Positions 47,534 to 56,149 of a stretch of DNA of 64,000 nucleotides are shown here, piece after piece. The notes below the pieces were generated by a model. It saw nothing but the letters and a program-made list of their open reading frames with translations. It did not search any database and was not told the origin of the DNA. Source of the DNA: Linderina pennispora (lineage: Eukaryota; Kickxellomycota; Kickxellomycetes; Kickxellales; Kickxellaceae); NCBI RefSeq assembly GCF_002104995.1, contig NW_024468250.1, forward strand, positions 1,240,001-1,304,000, read 5' to 3'. A program made the position numbers and the translations under genes. Position 1 is the first letter of the stretch. The number at the start of each line of letters is the position of its first letter.

Positions 47534-49123
47534 TCAGTCCATGTGGATGACGTACTGCGCACGGTCCTTCTTGGACTGCATCCTGCGGTCCCGCTTCTCG
47601 GCAAAGACACTCCGCGTCTCCTTCTTCTGCTCGCGCCGATCGCGCTTGGCATCCTTGAGTTGTTGCTTGCGCAGCCGCTTCTCCTCCTTTGTCTCGCCCT
47701 TGGAGCGGGCCTCGCCCATGTTCTTGCGGTCCTCCTCCTCAACCGCCTCTTCCTTCTCCTCGTCAGGGTTCTCGACCATGGGGAAGCCAGTCTTGCGCGA
47801 CACCTTGATTCTGGGCGCCCGCTTCTCGTAGATCGTCGATGGATGGTTGTCCAGTGTCGAGTACGTCGTCAGGATCGTCTGGCAGTCCCACGGCACGCGC
47901 TGCTTCTCCTGGAACTGGTCGTCCAGATCCGCATAGTCGTCGTTGGCTGCACGCTCGTTTGCCTCGTCGATCATCTTCAGGCCCTTCTCCAGCAGCTCCT
48001 TGCGGCTCGCATCGGCGTCCTGGCCCTCCTTGAGCATCGCATTGCGCACCGTCGACAGCTTGCCTGCGCCATCACCGCCCTCGAGCTTCACCTGCAGGCG
48101 CTTGCCTGTCAGCTCGAACTCGCTGAGGAACTCGTCCATCACGTGCTGGAAGTCAGGCCGCGTCGAGATGCTCTTGGCGTTGCCATCCGAGTCGTACTCG
48201 ACGATGCCATGCCCGTCCTCGTCGTACCGCTCATCCTCGCTGTCCGTCTCCTCACGCTCGTACATTGCCTCCACTGCGTCGAACTGGTCGTCCAGCAGCG
48301 TCAGCTTGTCGTTTCGGAACATGGCCGACGAGGACATCGAAAAGTCCGACGCCGCCTCAGGCATATCGTCCGAGAATCCACACTCGCTGTCCGAGTCGTA
48401 CTTGCGCTGCGCCTTCATGCGCCGCACGTGCGCGAACACATCCTCGGGATCAAAGTCCTCGTCGTCCTGGAACTCGTCGTACTCATCCGACATCTCGGCT
48501 CCCTCGGGCGCCTGGTCTGCATTCAGCTGGCCGAGGAAGTCGTCGTCAAACTCCTCAACACCATCGTCTTCAAGGGCCTCCAGTGCCTCGCGCAGATCCG
48601 AGTTCATGTGCGGCTGCGGACCTGTCGGAAATGCCTCTGCCCGGATATCCATGTGGTGCTGCGATGGCAGCAGCTCCGCCGGCATCGCAAACTTGCTCGG
48701 CCCCGCCGCCTCCTCCTCCTCCTCCTCCTCTTCCTCAGTGAACTGGATTCCTGCTGCCCGCTCCTTCTTTGCACCAGACGCCTCCAGCATCACACCGCCA
48801 CCGCTGCCCACCACCCGCAGGTGCTTTGTGTAGTCGTACTCCCGGTCATCCAGATACACGCCGTACAATGCAGCCTTGCCGGCATCCCGCGGCCCATCCA
48901 GGTCCTCCTCAGGGATATCGTCAAGTGCAAGGTCCCGCAGGCTCTGCTCCACCGTCTGGTCCGGATCAATCATCTTGCCCTTGTTCTTGGGCTGCCCGGA
49001 CTTGCCGACCTCGACGAACACGCGATCCGAGGCACCCTCCTCGAACGCCAGCGGATCGTCTTGCGACCGATACACGAGCTTGTATGTGGTGGCCTTCTTT
49101 TTGTCAATAAACTTCTTTGGCAT
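47534..49123 (-). CDS. LTV1: 40S ribosome biogenesis factor Ltv1
   Basis: Assembly factor on pre-40S particles that regulates placement of uS3 and eS10. It starts MPKKFIDKKKATTYKLVYRS and continues QDDPLAFEEG, as in Ltv1 proteins. DDREYDYTKHLRVVG is the strongest family motif; a nine-Glu run, YDEFQDDEDFDPEDVFAH and the C-terminal SRKTGFPMV with a Lys/Arg-rich tail follow. 529 residues, longer than yeast (463) mainly through acidic inserts. Its stop is 48 bp from the EMC1 stop (convergent). Confidence 0.93.
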   Translation of the reverse strand: MPKKFIDKKKATTYKLVYRSQDDPLAFEEGASDRVFVEVGKSGQPKNKGKMIDPDQTVEQSLRDLALDDIPEEDLDGPRDAGKAALYGVYLDDREYDYTKHLRVVGSGGGVMLEASGAKKERAAGIQFTEEEEEEEEEAAGPSKFAMPAELLPSQHHMDIRAEAFPTGPQPHMNSDLREALEALEDDGVEEFDDDFLGQLNADQAPEGAEMSDEYDEFQDDEDFDPEDVFAHVRRMKAQRKYDSDSECGFSDDMPEAASDFSMSSSAMFRNDKLTLLDDQFDAVEAMYEREETDSEDERYDEDGHGIVEYDSDGNAKSISTRPDFQHVMDEFLSEFELTGKRLQVKLEGGDGAGKLSTVRNAMLKEGQDADASRKELLEKGLKMIDEANERAANDDYADLDDQFQEKQRVPWDCQTILTTYSTLDNHPSTIYEKRAPRIKVSRKTGFPMVENPDEEKEEAVEEEDRKNMGEARSKGETKEEKRLRKQQLKDAKRDRREQKKETRSVFAEKRDRRMQSKKDRAQYVIHMD

Positions 49124-49384
49124 TTTTGGCTAGTATAATTGAAGGTACAAAAAACGAGTAGAACAAGAGCTGAACCAAAGCTTAGAAAAAACTAGTTCAA
49201 GACACTTGCATAAAAATGCAGAAAAAAACTGGTGATCACCTGCTTAATTAGTCAGGGGCGATCAAGGGTTATATACATGTCTCGCATGACCGCATTCTGA
49301 CATTCCCCTACATCCTCCACTTATACACTCAGCACTGCTTTTTCTCTCGCCATACTCTACTTGACACCTCGATTTTCTATAACC

Positions 49385-49546
49385 ATGTCGTCTGCGCAGA
49401 TCCTACTAGTCCCAACACCGGAGGCTATCATTGCAATTATAATGCTTAGCTTGCTACCTCGACCAGAGCTGTGTGCACTATTTCCACCACCAAAGCCACC
49501 ATTTTCGAACAACAGACTACCATTTGGCGACATTTGTAAGGGCTAG
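49385..49546 (+). CDS. Unrecognised short ORF, possible first exon
   Basis: ATG at 49385 begins MSSAQILLVPTPEAIIAIIM, then a Pro-rich segment, ending GDICKG at 49546. A GTAAGG at 49534 could be a splice donor, but none of the nearby AG acceptors I tried joins it in frame to the following long ORF. It may be an exon of the next gene with an indel between, or non-coding. Preceded by a C/T-rich promoter-like stretch. Confidence 0.25.
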   Translation: MSSAQILLVPTPEAIIAIIMLSLLPRPELCALFPPPKPPFSNNRLPFGDICKG

Positions 49547-49634
49547 CGTTCTACCACACATAATGCGATGTTCCAGGACTTGGACCTCTGTCTTGACAAT
49601 AGCCATGGTCACTGTATGAGTGGACCCCCTGCAA

Positions 49635-50483
49635 ATGGCTACGCTACATCCATTAGCCAGCTCAGTATCTGCAAATCCCGTACTTCTGTCGGTTATTAGC
49701 CTGACAACGGACTCTTCATTTGCATTTAGCTCCGGGCTGGGTCCACCAGATAGGGTCTATGAAGGCGCTAAGATTCTCACTGATGCGCTAAAGATGGTAT
49801 TTCCTAACGTAGGTGGTGTGTTCTTGAAGTACCACATAGATGGAAAGCTTGTGCTTGTCGGTGACACGCTGCGGACAAGCCTCCATAGGCATATAGAATC
49901 AACGCCCGCGGCTGGTTTGGCTCAGCAGTCACAGTTGCAAGGTTTGCACCTGTCAGATGATTCAAACCGGAGAAGTTCGTTGGAGATGGTACACCGCTAC
50001 GCGGAAACCATTGAGAACGTGAAACTCCGCAAAATAGCCCTAGTGCTCGAAACGAGAGATGGGTCCCCAGCCATTTTCAGAAACCTCGACTCCTTCCACA
50101 CTGCTCATAGACACAGGCATTTCAGGATAGACTCCCCTAGCCTGTCTGGTTCATCAGACATCGTTGTTTTCCCGGTCCTACGAAAGCTTGTTTGCAAGAT
50201 CAATCGCCCGTCTCATGACGATGTTGTATTCTGTGGCAATTCACGGATATTGGAGCACGTAGATGTCGAGACGGACCCAACACTCGCTCATATCTTCGAC
50301 TACATTGAGCTTATGCGGCTCGCCCGACTGACCTTTTCGGCAGAACATAATGTTGAGCAGGACAAGTTCAGAGCGTCCATGATAAGCTCTCACGGATTAG
50401 GTTGCTATTCTGCAACCGCTTGCTGTGAAAATACCCACAGAGTACTGTTAGGGAATTCGGTATGCCTACACGCTAAGCAATAG
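49635..50483 (+). CDS. Unrecognised protein, possibly disrupted
   Basis: Open for about 280 codons. The first ATG is at 49635 (MATLHPLASSVSANPVLLSV), with an in-frame stop just upstream. Segments such as EGAKILTDALKMVFPNVGG and DIVVFPVLRKLVCKI look like folded protein, but I recognise no family. Base composition is more AT-rich than in the housekeeping genes. After about 50400 the frame ends in a Cys-rich, implausible tail, and open stretches in other frames continue to about 50850, so the gene may extend past one or more frame breaks, as elsewhere in the window. Confidence 0.35.
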   Translation: MATLHPLASSVSANPVLLSVISLTTDSSFAFSSGLGPPDRVYEGAKILTDALKMVFPNVGGVFLKYHIDGKLVLVGDTLRTSLHRHIESTPAAGLAQQSQLQGLHLSDDSNRRSSLEMVHRYAETIENVKLRKIALVLETRDGSPAIFRNLDSFHTAHRHRHFRIDSPSLSGSSDIVVFPVLRKLVCKINRPSHDDVVFCGNSRILEHVDVETDPTLAHIFDYIELMRLARLTFSAEHNVEQDKFRASMISSHGLGCYSATACCENTHRVLLGNSVCLHAKQ

Positions 50484-51038
50484 CCTGCAATTTTTAGCCT
50501 GGTTAGGGTGGAATGCACATTGAGCGAGACCATAGCTCTGCACAAGATGCGCAGTCAGCCGACAGGCTACGTGCTAGTGTCAAACGGTTCGGAAAAGCCT
50601 CCACTTGCAAAGTCTCGCGGTTTACCGATTGGTGTCCTATCGTGATGTTTTGGATTCAGTCATTGTCAGACCAATCAACCTCGCAGCACACCGGTTCAGG
50701 CCAATGGCCTGACTATTCTTCGTTCTCAACCAGACATGATTTCCAGCTGTTGCAAACACACTGCCGGTCCATCCAACCAGAACTGGAAGGGCTGCTTGCA
50801 AGACAACTACTTGTTAGTGATATGGCCATCCTTTGAATGCTGTGTTGCACAAGTTTCCTTGTTTAGATCATTATCGGCCGCAAAAGGAAGCCTCGGAAAT
50901 GCTTCTAGCACTCTTGATATTGGCGTTTGCCGCCTTTCCTTTGCGCAGCCTAGGGCTTAAATTGAGCGATGTTTCTACATGTTTTTCGTTATCTCCATCT
51001 GATTTTCTCTTTATTGCGCCTGATAATTGAAACCAATA
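50484..51038. other. Region between the unrecognised ORF and the PEBP array
   Basis: About 550 bp. The first 370 bp contain overlapping open stretches (for example 50513-50836) that may be the broken 3' part of the preceding gene. The remainder is AT-rich and probably the promoter of the first PEBP-like gene. Nothing further recognised. Confidence 0.35.
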
Positions 51039-51908
51039 ATGCGTTCTTCTGCCGTTCTCACTGCTCTCACCTGCGCCCTTGGTGTCTATGCCGCTGGAGG
51101 TGTCAACTATGACTTCGCCTCGCCTCTCATCGGTAATCTGGAGTCGACTCAGATCATCCCTGACGTGTTCCCAGCTACCTTTGAGCCCAAGATCTACCTT
51201 AATGTTACCTACAACGACGACTCCATCAGCACTGGGGAAATCCTAACTCCAGCTGACACCGCCAAAGAGCCTACTGTCGTGTATGAGGCCGATCCGTCCA
51301 AGTTCTACACTTTGGCTTTCCTTGATGCTGGTGACTCGACAATTCCCAACCGTTCAAACGACTTGACGCGCAACTGGCTTGTTGTCAACATCCCGGGTAG
51401 TGATATTGCCAAGGGCAGTTCGACTGGCACGCCTTACATGGGCACCAAAAACCCTGATTGTGGAATGACACGCTATGTCTACGCACTTGCTGAGCAGCCT
51501 AAGGAGATCCCTAACCTTACTGTCTCTGCTTCGCGTGACAAGTTCGATCTGATGGGCTATTTCAACAGCAACAAGATGACAATGGTTGGCGCAAACTTCA
51601 TTGTAGCTCTCACTGATAGCAACGAACTCTGCCCTGGTGCCAGCCTTCCGTCACATGCCGACGATTTCTTTGATGAGTCGGCTTCAGAGCTGTCTTCAGA
51701 GTCGTCAGTGGAGCTAGGCTCACTCGACTCGCTCGACTTAGTTGATTCAGCAGAGTCCTCAACCCACTCTGCTTCAACCAGTACCTCGTCGTCTGGTGCC
51801 AAGACTACCCAGCCGAACAGTGCCTCTGGCAATAGCCCTAACGGACTTGCTCTTTCTCTGATTGCCGCCCTCGCCATGGTCGCTGTTGGCTCAACGAACT
51901 ACTTTTAG
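51039..51908 (+). CDS. Secreted PEBP-like protein 1 with GPI-anchor-type tail
   Basis: 289-residue protein of the phosphatidylethanolamine-binding (PEBP/RKIP) fold. Signal peptide MRSSAVLTALTCALGVYAAG; fold core with KFYTLAFLDAGDSTIPNRS, RNWLVVNIPGSDIAKG and RYVYALAEQPKEIPNL. Canonical PEBPs have DPDAPSR and a His before the LVVN strand; here they read DAGDSTIPNRS and RNW, so the anion-binding pocket residues are replaced. After the domain comes an acidic Ser/Thr-rich stalk (about residues 205-265) and a hydrophobic end (LALSLIAALAMVAVGSTNYF), which suggests GPI anchoring at the cell surface or wall. First of a four-gene tandem array. Confidence 0.85.
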   Translation: MRSSAVLTALTCALGVYAAGGVNYDFASPLIGNLESTQIIPDVFPATFEPKIYLNVTYNDDSISTGEILTPADTAKEPTVVYEADPSKFYTLAFLDAGDSTIPNRSNDLTRNWLVVNIPGSDIAKGSSTGTPYMGTKNPDCGMTRYVYALAEQPKEIPNLTVSASRDKFDLMGYFNSNKMTMVGANFIVALTDSNELCPGASLPSHADDFFDESASELSSESSVELGSLDSLDLVDSAESSTHSASTSTSSSGAKTTQPNSASGNSPNGLALSLIAALAMVAVGSTNYF

Positions 51909-52617
51909 TATTGCGTTATTTAGATTCTCGAACAATATGCCATTTCTATACGCATAGAATAAATTGTCCCAAATCTCAATCTAATGGCTGCTACATCTGC
52001 ACAACACTGTACATACTGAAGGCAGGCTTGGATCCTTGATACTGCCGCAGGAGCGTGAGTTATGAGTGCGGATAGTGTTTGCACGCAAGATATGCCACTC
52101 ATTTCCGCAGATCTTCTGGAGAACACAAACTGAGCGCCGACAATCTAGTAGGCGTTTATCCCAAAGTGCAAGCGCAAATCACGATTTCGCCACACTTGCA
52201 GCCCAGCAAATATACCAGACAGCCATGGTGAGGTTTTCAGAAGAGCAGCTTTGTTTCCACTTTTCGTACACAAATTCGGGTAGACGTCCAATATTATTTG
52301 CGAAATAAACTGTAGTGCTTGTCTTTCAAAAAAATTAGATATTAAGTTTCTGTGCCGTGCATGGCTGAGAGTGCTGCCAGCCCATCTGCTATGCAGCCAT
52401 TTGCAAGATACGTCAGTGCAGCCATGTCAGCGAGGATTTCTGGAGATCCTATGCTGTTATATGCAACCCATTGCCTGTGTCTATTTATAGGGACTGTTCG
52501 ATTCCCAATATCTGCCTGATTTCTCGAACCTCAGGGTTCTCCAGGAATAGTACAATGTTTTTCTCTTTAGCATCAATCCTTCATATGGTCTCCATTGAGG
52601 CGATTAGCATATAGGTG
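51909..52617. other. Intergenic region, PEBP array
   Basis: About 700 bp, AT-rich, with no supported gene. Short open frames here show no family resemblance. The end is the promoter of the second PEBP-like gene. Confidence 0.45.
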
Positions 52618-52624
52618 TATATAG
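52618..52624 (+). promoter_or_regulatory. TATA-like element before PEBP-like gene 2
   Basis: TATATAG, about 85 bp upstream of the ATG at 52708, a usual distance for fungal TATA elements. Confidence 0.4.
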
Positions 52625-52707
52625 CTATACTCCCAAGCACAATCCCCACTTTCATCTTCTCGTCTCTGAACTTCCCAGCCACACGCATCTACTACTCTAA
52701 ACTAAGG

Positions 52708-53532
52708 ATGCGTGCACCTACAATATTCGCTGCCTTCACCTGTGTCCTTGGTATCTACTCCGTTAGAGGTGCCAGCAACGACTTTGCTAAGCCCCTCGAA
52801 AATTTGGAACAATCCGAACTCATCCCTGATGTGTTCCCACCATCCTATAAACCCACGGTTTTCCTTAATGTGACGTACAATGGCGAGATGCTCAACAAAG
52901 GAAACTTCTTCACTGAGGAAGAAACTGCCAAAGAGCCTACTGTCATATACAAGGCTGATTCATCCAAGTTCTACACTCTAGCTTTCATTGAAGCTGGTGA
53001 CTCAACAATTCCCAACCGCTCGAAAGACTTGACGCACAACTGGCTTGTTGTCAACATCCCGGGTAGCGATATTGCCAAGGGCAGTTCGACTGGCACACCA
53101 TATATTGGTGTAAAAAGCCCAAAGTGTGGGATGACACGCTATTTCTACGCACTTGCCGAGCAGCCTAAGGAGATCCCTAACCTTACTGTCTCTGCTTCGC
53201 GTGACAAGTTCGATCTGATGGGCTATTTCAACAGCAACAAAATGACGTTGGTTGGTGCAAACATTTTTATAGCTTTGGACAGCAAAGGTAACCTCTGCCC
53301 GGGTGCTGTCATTCCATCTGAACTTGAAGAGCCCTCTGCGGAGTCGTTTTCAGAGCTGGATTCACTCGACTCTGTCGAATCTACCTCTCACTCTGCATCA
53401 GTTAGGAGCTCGTCATCCAGTGCCGAAACCACTCATCCGAACAGTGCCTCTACCAGCAGTCCTATCGGAGCTCTTCTCGCCCTGGCTGTTGCCTTCGCCG
53501 TGGCCGCTCTTGGCTCATCAAGCTACTATTAG
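52708..53532 (+). CDS. Secreted PEBP-like protein 2 with GPI-anchor-type tail
   Basis: 274 residues. Signal peptide MRAPTIFAAFTCVLGIYSVRG; PEBP fold with FYTLAFIEAGDSTIPNRS, HNWLVVNIPGSDIAKG and RYFYALAEQPKEIPNL. As in copy 1, DPDAPSR is lost and the strand-leading His is Asn, although a His sits one position earlier. The Ser-rich stalk is short and the C-terminus GALLALAVAFAVAALGSSSY is a GPI-type hydrophobic tail. The segment from NWLVVNIPGS to SRDKFDLMGYFNSNKM is nearly identical to copies 1 and 3 even in DNA, while the N-terminus and stalk have diverged. The ATG at 52708 is chosen because it starts the signal peptide. Confidence 0.85.
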   Translation: MRAPTIFAAFTCVLGIYSVRGASNDFAKPLENLEQSELIPDVFPPSYKPTVFLNVTYNGEMLNKGNFFTEEETAKEPTVIYKADSSKFYTLAFIEAGDSTIPNRSKDLTHNWLVVNIPGSDIAKGSSTGTPYIGVKSPKCGMTRYFYALAEQPKEIPNLTVSASRDKFDLMGYFNSNKMTLVGANIFIALDSKGNLCPGAVIPSELEEPSAESFSELDSLDSVESTSHSASVRSSSSSAETTHPNSASTSSPIGALLALAVAFAVAALGSSSYY

Positions 53533-54201
53533 GCTTTGTTGTATCAATATTTTCGAAATGAAGCAGGTTGAATGTAAAATAATGCAATGAGCAAGAACCT
53601 ATGAAATGGTCCTTGGTGTTGCCCACAATCCCTTGTAAATTTGTCCATAATTATTGTGCATATATCAGTATCCACGTGCGTTAGATGTGAATAGGCTTTT
53701 GTCACAGTGTAACGACATCATCAGAATACCGTGGAAGGTTCCTTGGGGTGCCTGACCATATTTCCATTTCCCACTTTTCTGGTTCGCCTTGGCTTTCATG
53801 ACTTAGTTTTCCAAACCCAGGACGGATCCGGTTCTGCTGCGGTGGACATGCGGATCCCTAGTATTCCTTGGATTAAATTGTTCAATAAAGAATGGAGCCA
53901 GTTCGCCAATTAATTCCGCAGAAGAAATTGGATTCAAAGCCATGGTATGCAAGAAAACAACATATAGTGTAGCTATTGCGATGAAGGCTGTTAGAAACCC
54001 CATGCTACTTTGGCATAGAAATCGGCTCTTTCCTCAATCTGTAAGGATTATTTGATCGACAGTGCTGGTCTGATTTCTCGGACTATGCTCTATTGTAGAA
54101 AATAGCGCGAAACTGCTTTTATACTCTGACAAGCCAGCTCAGAGGATCCTAACCGCGAATACCCATATATATGTAGCTGCGTACCCTTAGCACAACTTTT
54201 T
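53533..54201. other. Intergenic region, PEBP array
   Basis: About 670 bp, AT-rich. A few short open frames on both strands (for example 53731-53913) lack family resemblance or coding bias. No repeat or mobile element seen. Confidence 0.45.
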
Positions 54202-54208
54202 TATAAAA
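54202..54208 (+). promoter_or_regulatory. TATA box before PEBP-like gene 3
   Basis: TATAAAA, about 97 bp upstream of the ATG at 54300, followed by a C/T-rich tract typical of a fungal transcription start region. Confidence 0.5.
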
Positions 54209-54299
54209 CAGCTTTCCTCCTACACGTTGTTAACCCTCTTCCCCTCCCCATTCCTTTTTCAGCCGAACTGCTCCTTAATCCTAAAATCCGAAACCATTA

Positions 54300-55193
54300 A
54301 TGCGTTCTTCTACCGTTCTCACTGCTCTTACCTGTTCCCTTGGTGTCTACGCCGCTGGAGGTGTCAGCTATGACTTTGTGTCGCCTCTCCTAAGAAATCT
54401 GGAGTCAAACAAAATCATCCCTGACGTGTTCCCGTCCACCTTTGAACCCAAGATCTTCCTTAATGTGACCTACAACCATATGGTCAACAGGGGAAACGTC
54501 TTTACGTCGGCTGAAACCGCCAAAGAGCCTACCGTCGTGTATGAGGCCGACTCGTCCAAGTTCTACACTCTGGCTTTCATTGATGCTGGCGACTCAACAA
54601 TTCCCAACCGCTCGAAAGACTTGACGCGCAACTGGCTTGTTGTCAACATCCCGGGTAGCGATATTGCCAAGGGCAGTTCGACTGACACTCCTTATATGGG
54701 CGCTAAAGACCCTGATTGCGGTATGGCGCGTTATGTTTATGCACTTGCTGAGCAGCCTAAGGAGATCCCTAACCTTACTGTCTCTGCTTCGCGTGACAAG
54801 TTCAACCTGATGAACTATCTTTCTGACAACAAGATGACACTGGTTGGCGCGAACTTTTTTGTGGCTGTATCCGATAATGGCGAGCTTTGCCCCGGTGCCG
54901 TCATTCCGTCAGATACTGAGGATTCTGCTGATGAGCCATCGGAGAAGTTGTCTGAGAAGTCGTCGGAGAAGTCGTCGGAGAAATCATCGGGGAAATCGTC
55001 TGCAGAGCTAGGCTCGATTAACTCACTCGGCTCGGCTGAGTCCTCCGCCCACTCTGCTTCAACCGGTAGTTCGTCATCTGGTGCCAAGGCTACCCAGTCA
55101 AACGGTGTCTCTGGCAGCAGCCCTGCCGGACATGCTCTCCCTCTAGCTGTTGCTTTTGCCGTGGCTGCTGTTGGCGCATCGAACTACTTTTAA
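54300..55193 (+). CDS. Secreted PEBP-like protein 3 with GPI-anchor-type tail and Ser-Glu-Lys repeat
   Basis: 297 residues. The signal peptide MRSSTVLTALTCSLGVYAAG is almost the same as in copy 1. PEBP fold: FYTLAFIDAGDSTIPNRS, RNWLVVNIPGSDIAKG, RYVYALAEQPKEIPNL, again without DPDAPSR or the pocket His. The stalk contains a four-residue repeat, S-E-K-S (about residues 213-235), encoded by a short tandem DNA repeat at 54938-55002. The C-terminus GHALPLAVAFAVAAVGASNY is a GPI-type tail. Closest to copy 1 at both ends. Confidence 0.85.
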   Translation: MRSSTVLTALTCSLGVYAAGGVSYDFVSPLLRNLESNKIIPDVFPSTFEPKIFLNVTYNHMVNRGNVFTSAETAKEPTVVYEADSSKFYTLAFIDAGDSTIPNRSKDLTRNWLVVNIPGSDIAKGSSTDTPYMGAKDPDCGMARYVYALAEQPKEIPNLTVSASRDKFNLMNYLSDNKMTLVGANFFVAVSDNGELCPGAVIPSDTEDSADEPSEKLSEKSSEKSSEKSSGKSSAELGSINSLGSAESSAHSASTGSSSSGAKATQSNGVSGSSPAGHALPLAVAFAVAAVGASNYF

Positions 55194-56008
55194 TGACACT
55201 ACTCATGTTCCTTTTTGATGGCTCACTTCAATTCATCACTGTGCCGTGAGTTCACATTTACACCAGTACCTCACTGTTAGGCGGTCTACATGCCAGGACT
55301 GATGTTGACCGATATTAATGGCACCACTTCGGATTCCCATGCAAATATGCTAATCCAGCTCTAGCATGGTGATCAGAGTAGCCTAGAATTCTTTAGCTGT
55401 CGTTCTTGGCAATATTTCATAGACCCCTCTAAATCACCACATGCAGTTCCACCTCGTGGCGCTCGCTTGACTAGACATATTGCGACTGCACGTGTGCGAC
55501 GCGCTTCCAGCAGCATGTAAATATCCCGCCCTGCCTTGCGCTTTCTGCATTTAGGGAGCACTGTCTGGACATTGCTAATGCTGAGAGCTGTTGCAAAATT
55601 TCAGAGCAGAAGCTTCTCTGGTAAAAATTCGCCGCTTTTTTGCAAGGAGAAATGTATTGTGATCTTGGCATCCCGGGACATCTCCCCGATCCAATAGAAC
55701 TAGGTTCCTATGTCCGTGCGGATTGCGACATCCTAGCGCCATAGTGAAGATCTCTAGCTGCCAAGACCTATTGAAGAGGAGTCGTGCGTTCCATTGGATA
55801 GATTAGCTTGACCAAAAAACCGGGATGTGTATCGTGCTTCTGACTGTTTACAGCCGGCAAAACACTGTATGGCGCTCCAGGTGCTAGTGGCATAAACTCC
55901 ACGAGTGGTTGAAATATTCGCCGCACTGCCTTACTCGCATGTTGGGGTGTTGCAAAGCCGTACTTTCGGGGACTGTACTTGCACCAGTACTGTCGTACGC
56001 CGCTAGGC
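55194..56008. other. Intergenic region before PEBP-like gene 4
   Basis: About 815 bp with no supported gene; minus-strand open frames near 55373-55671 are short and of low complexity. The region ends at a TATA box. Confidence 0.45.
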
Positions 56009-56015
56009 TATAAAA
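56009..56015 (+). promoter_or_regulatory. TATA box before PEBP-like gene 4
   Basis: TATAAAA, about 140 bp upstream of the ATG at 56150. Confidence 0.5.
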
Positions 56016-56149
56016 GTCATTTCGCTCTCCCCATGTCTGGTGCAGTCTCCAGAGCCCTACCCTTCCTTCACATTGAGCAATATCTCCTACCCCTTCTCCC
56101 TTCCCTTTGGACTTTCTCGCTTCCGAGCTTTCTTGAAAACAGACTCACC

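Noticed and set aside
47543-49138. 531-codon plus-strand ORF opposite LTV1
   Set aside because: It mirrors LTV1 and exists because the acidic, G/C-biased codons of LTV1 avoid stops on the opposite strand. The product is Leu/Arg/His-rich with no family.
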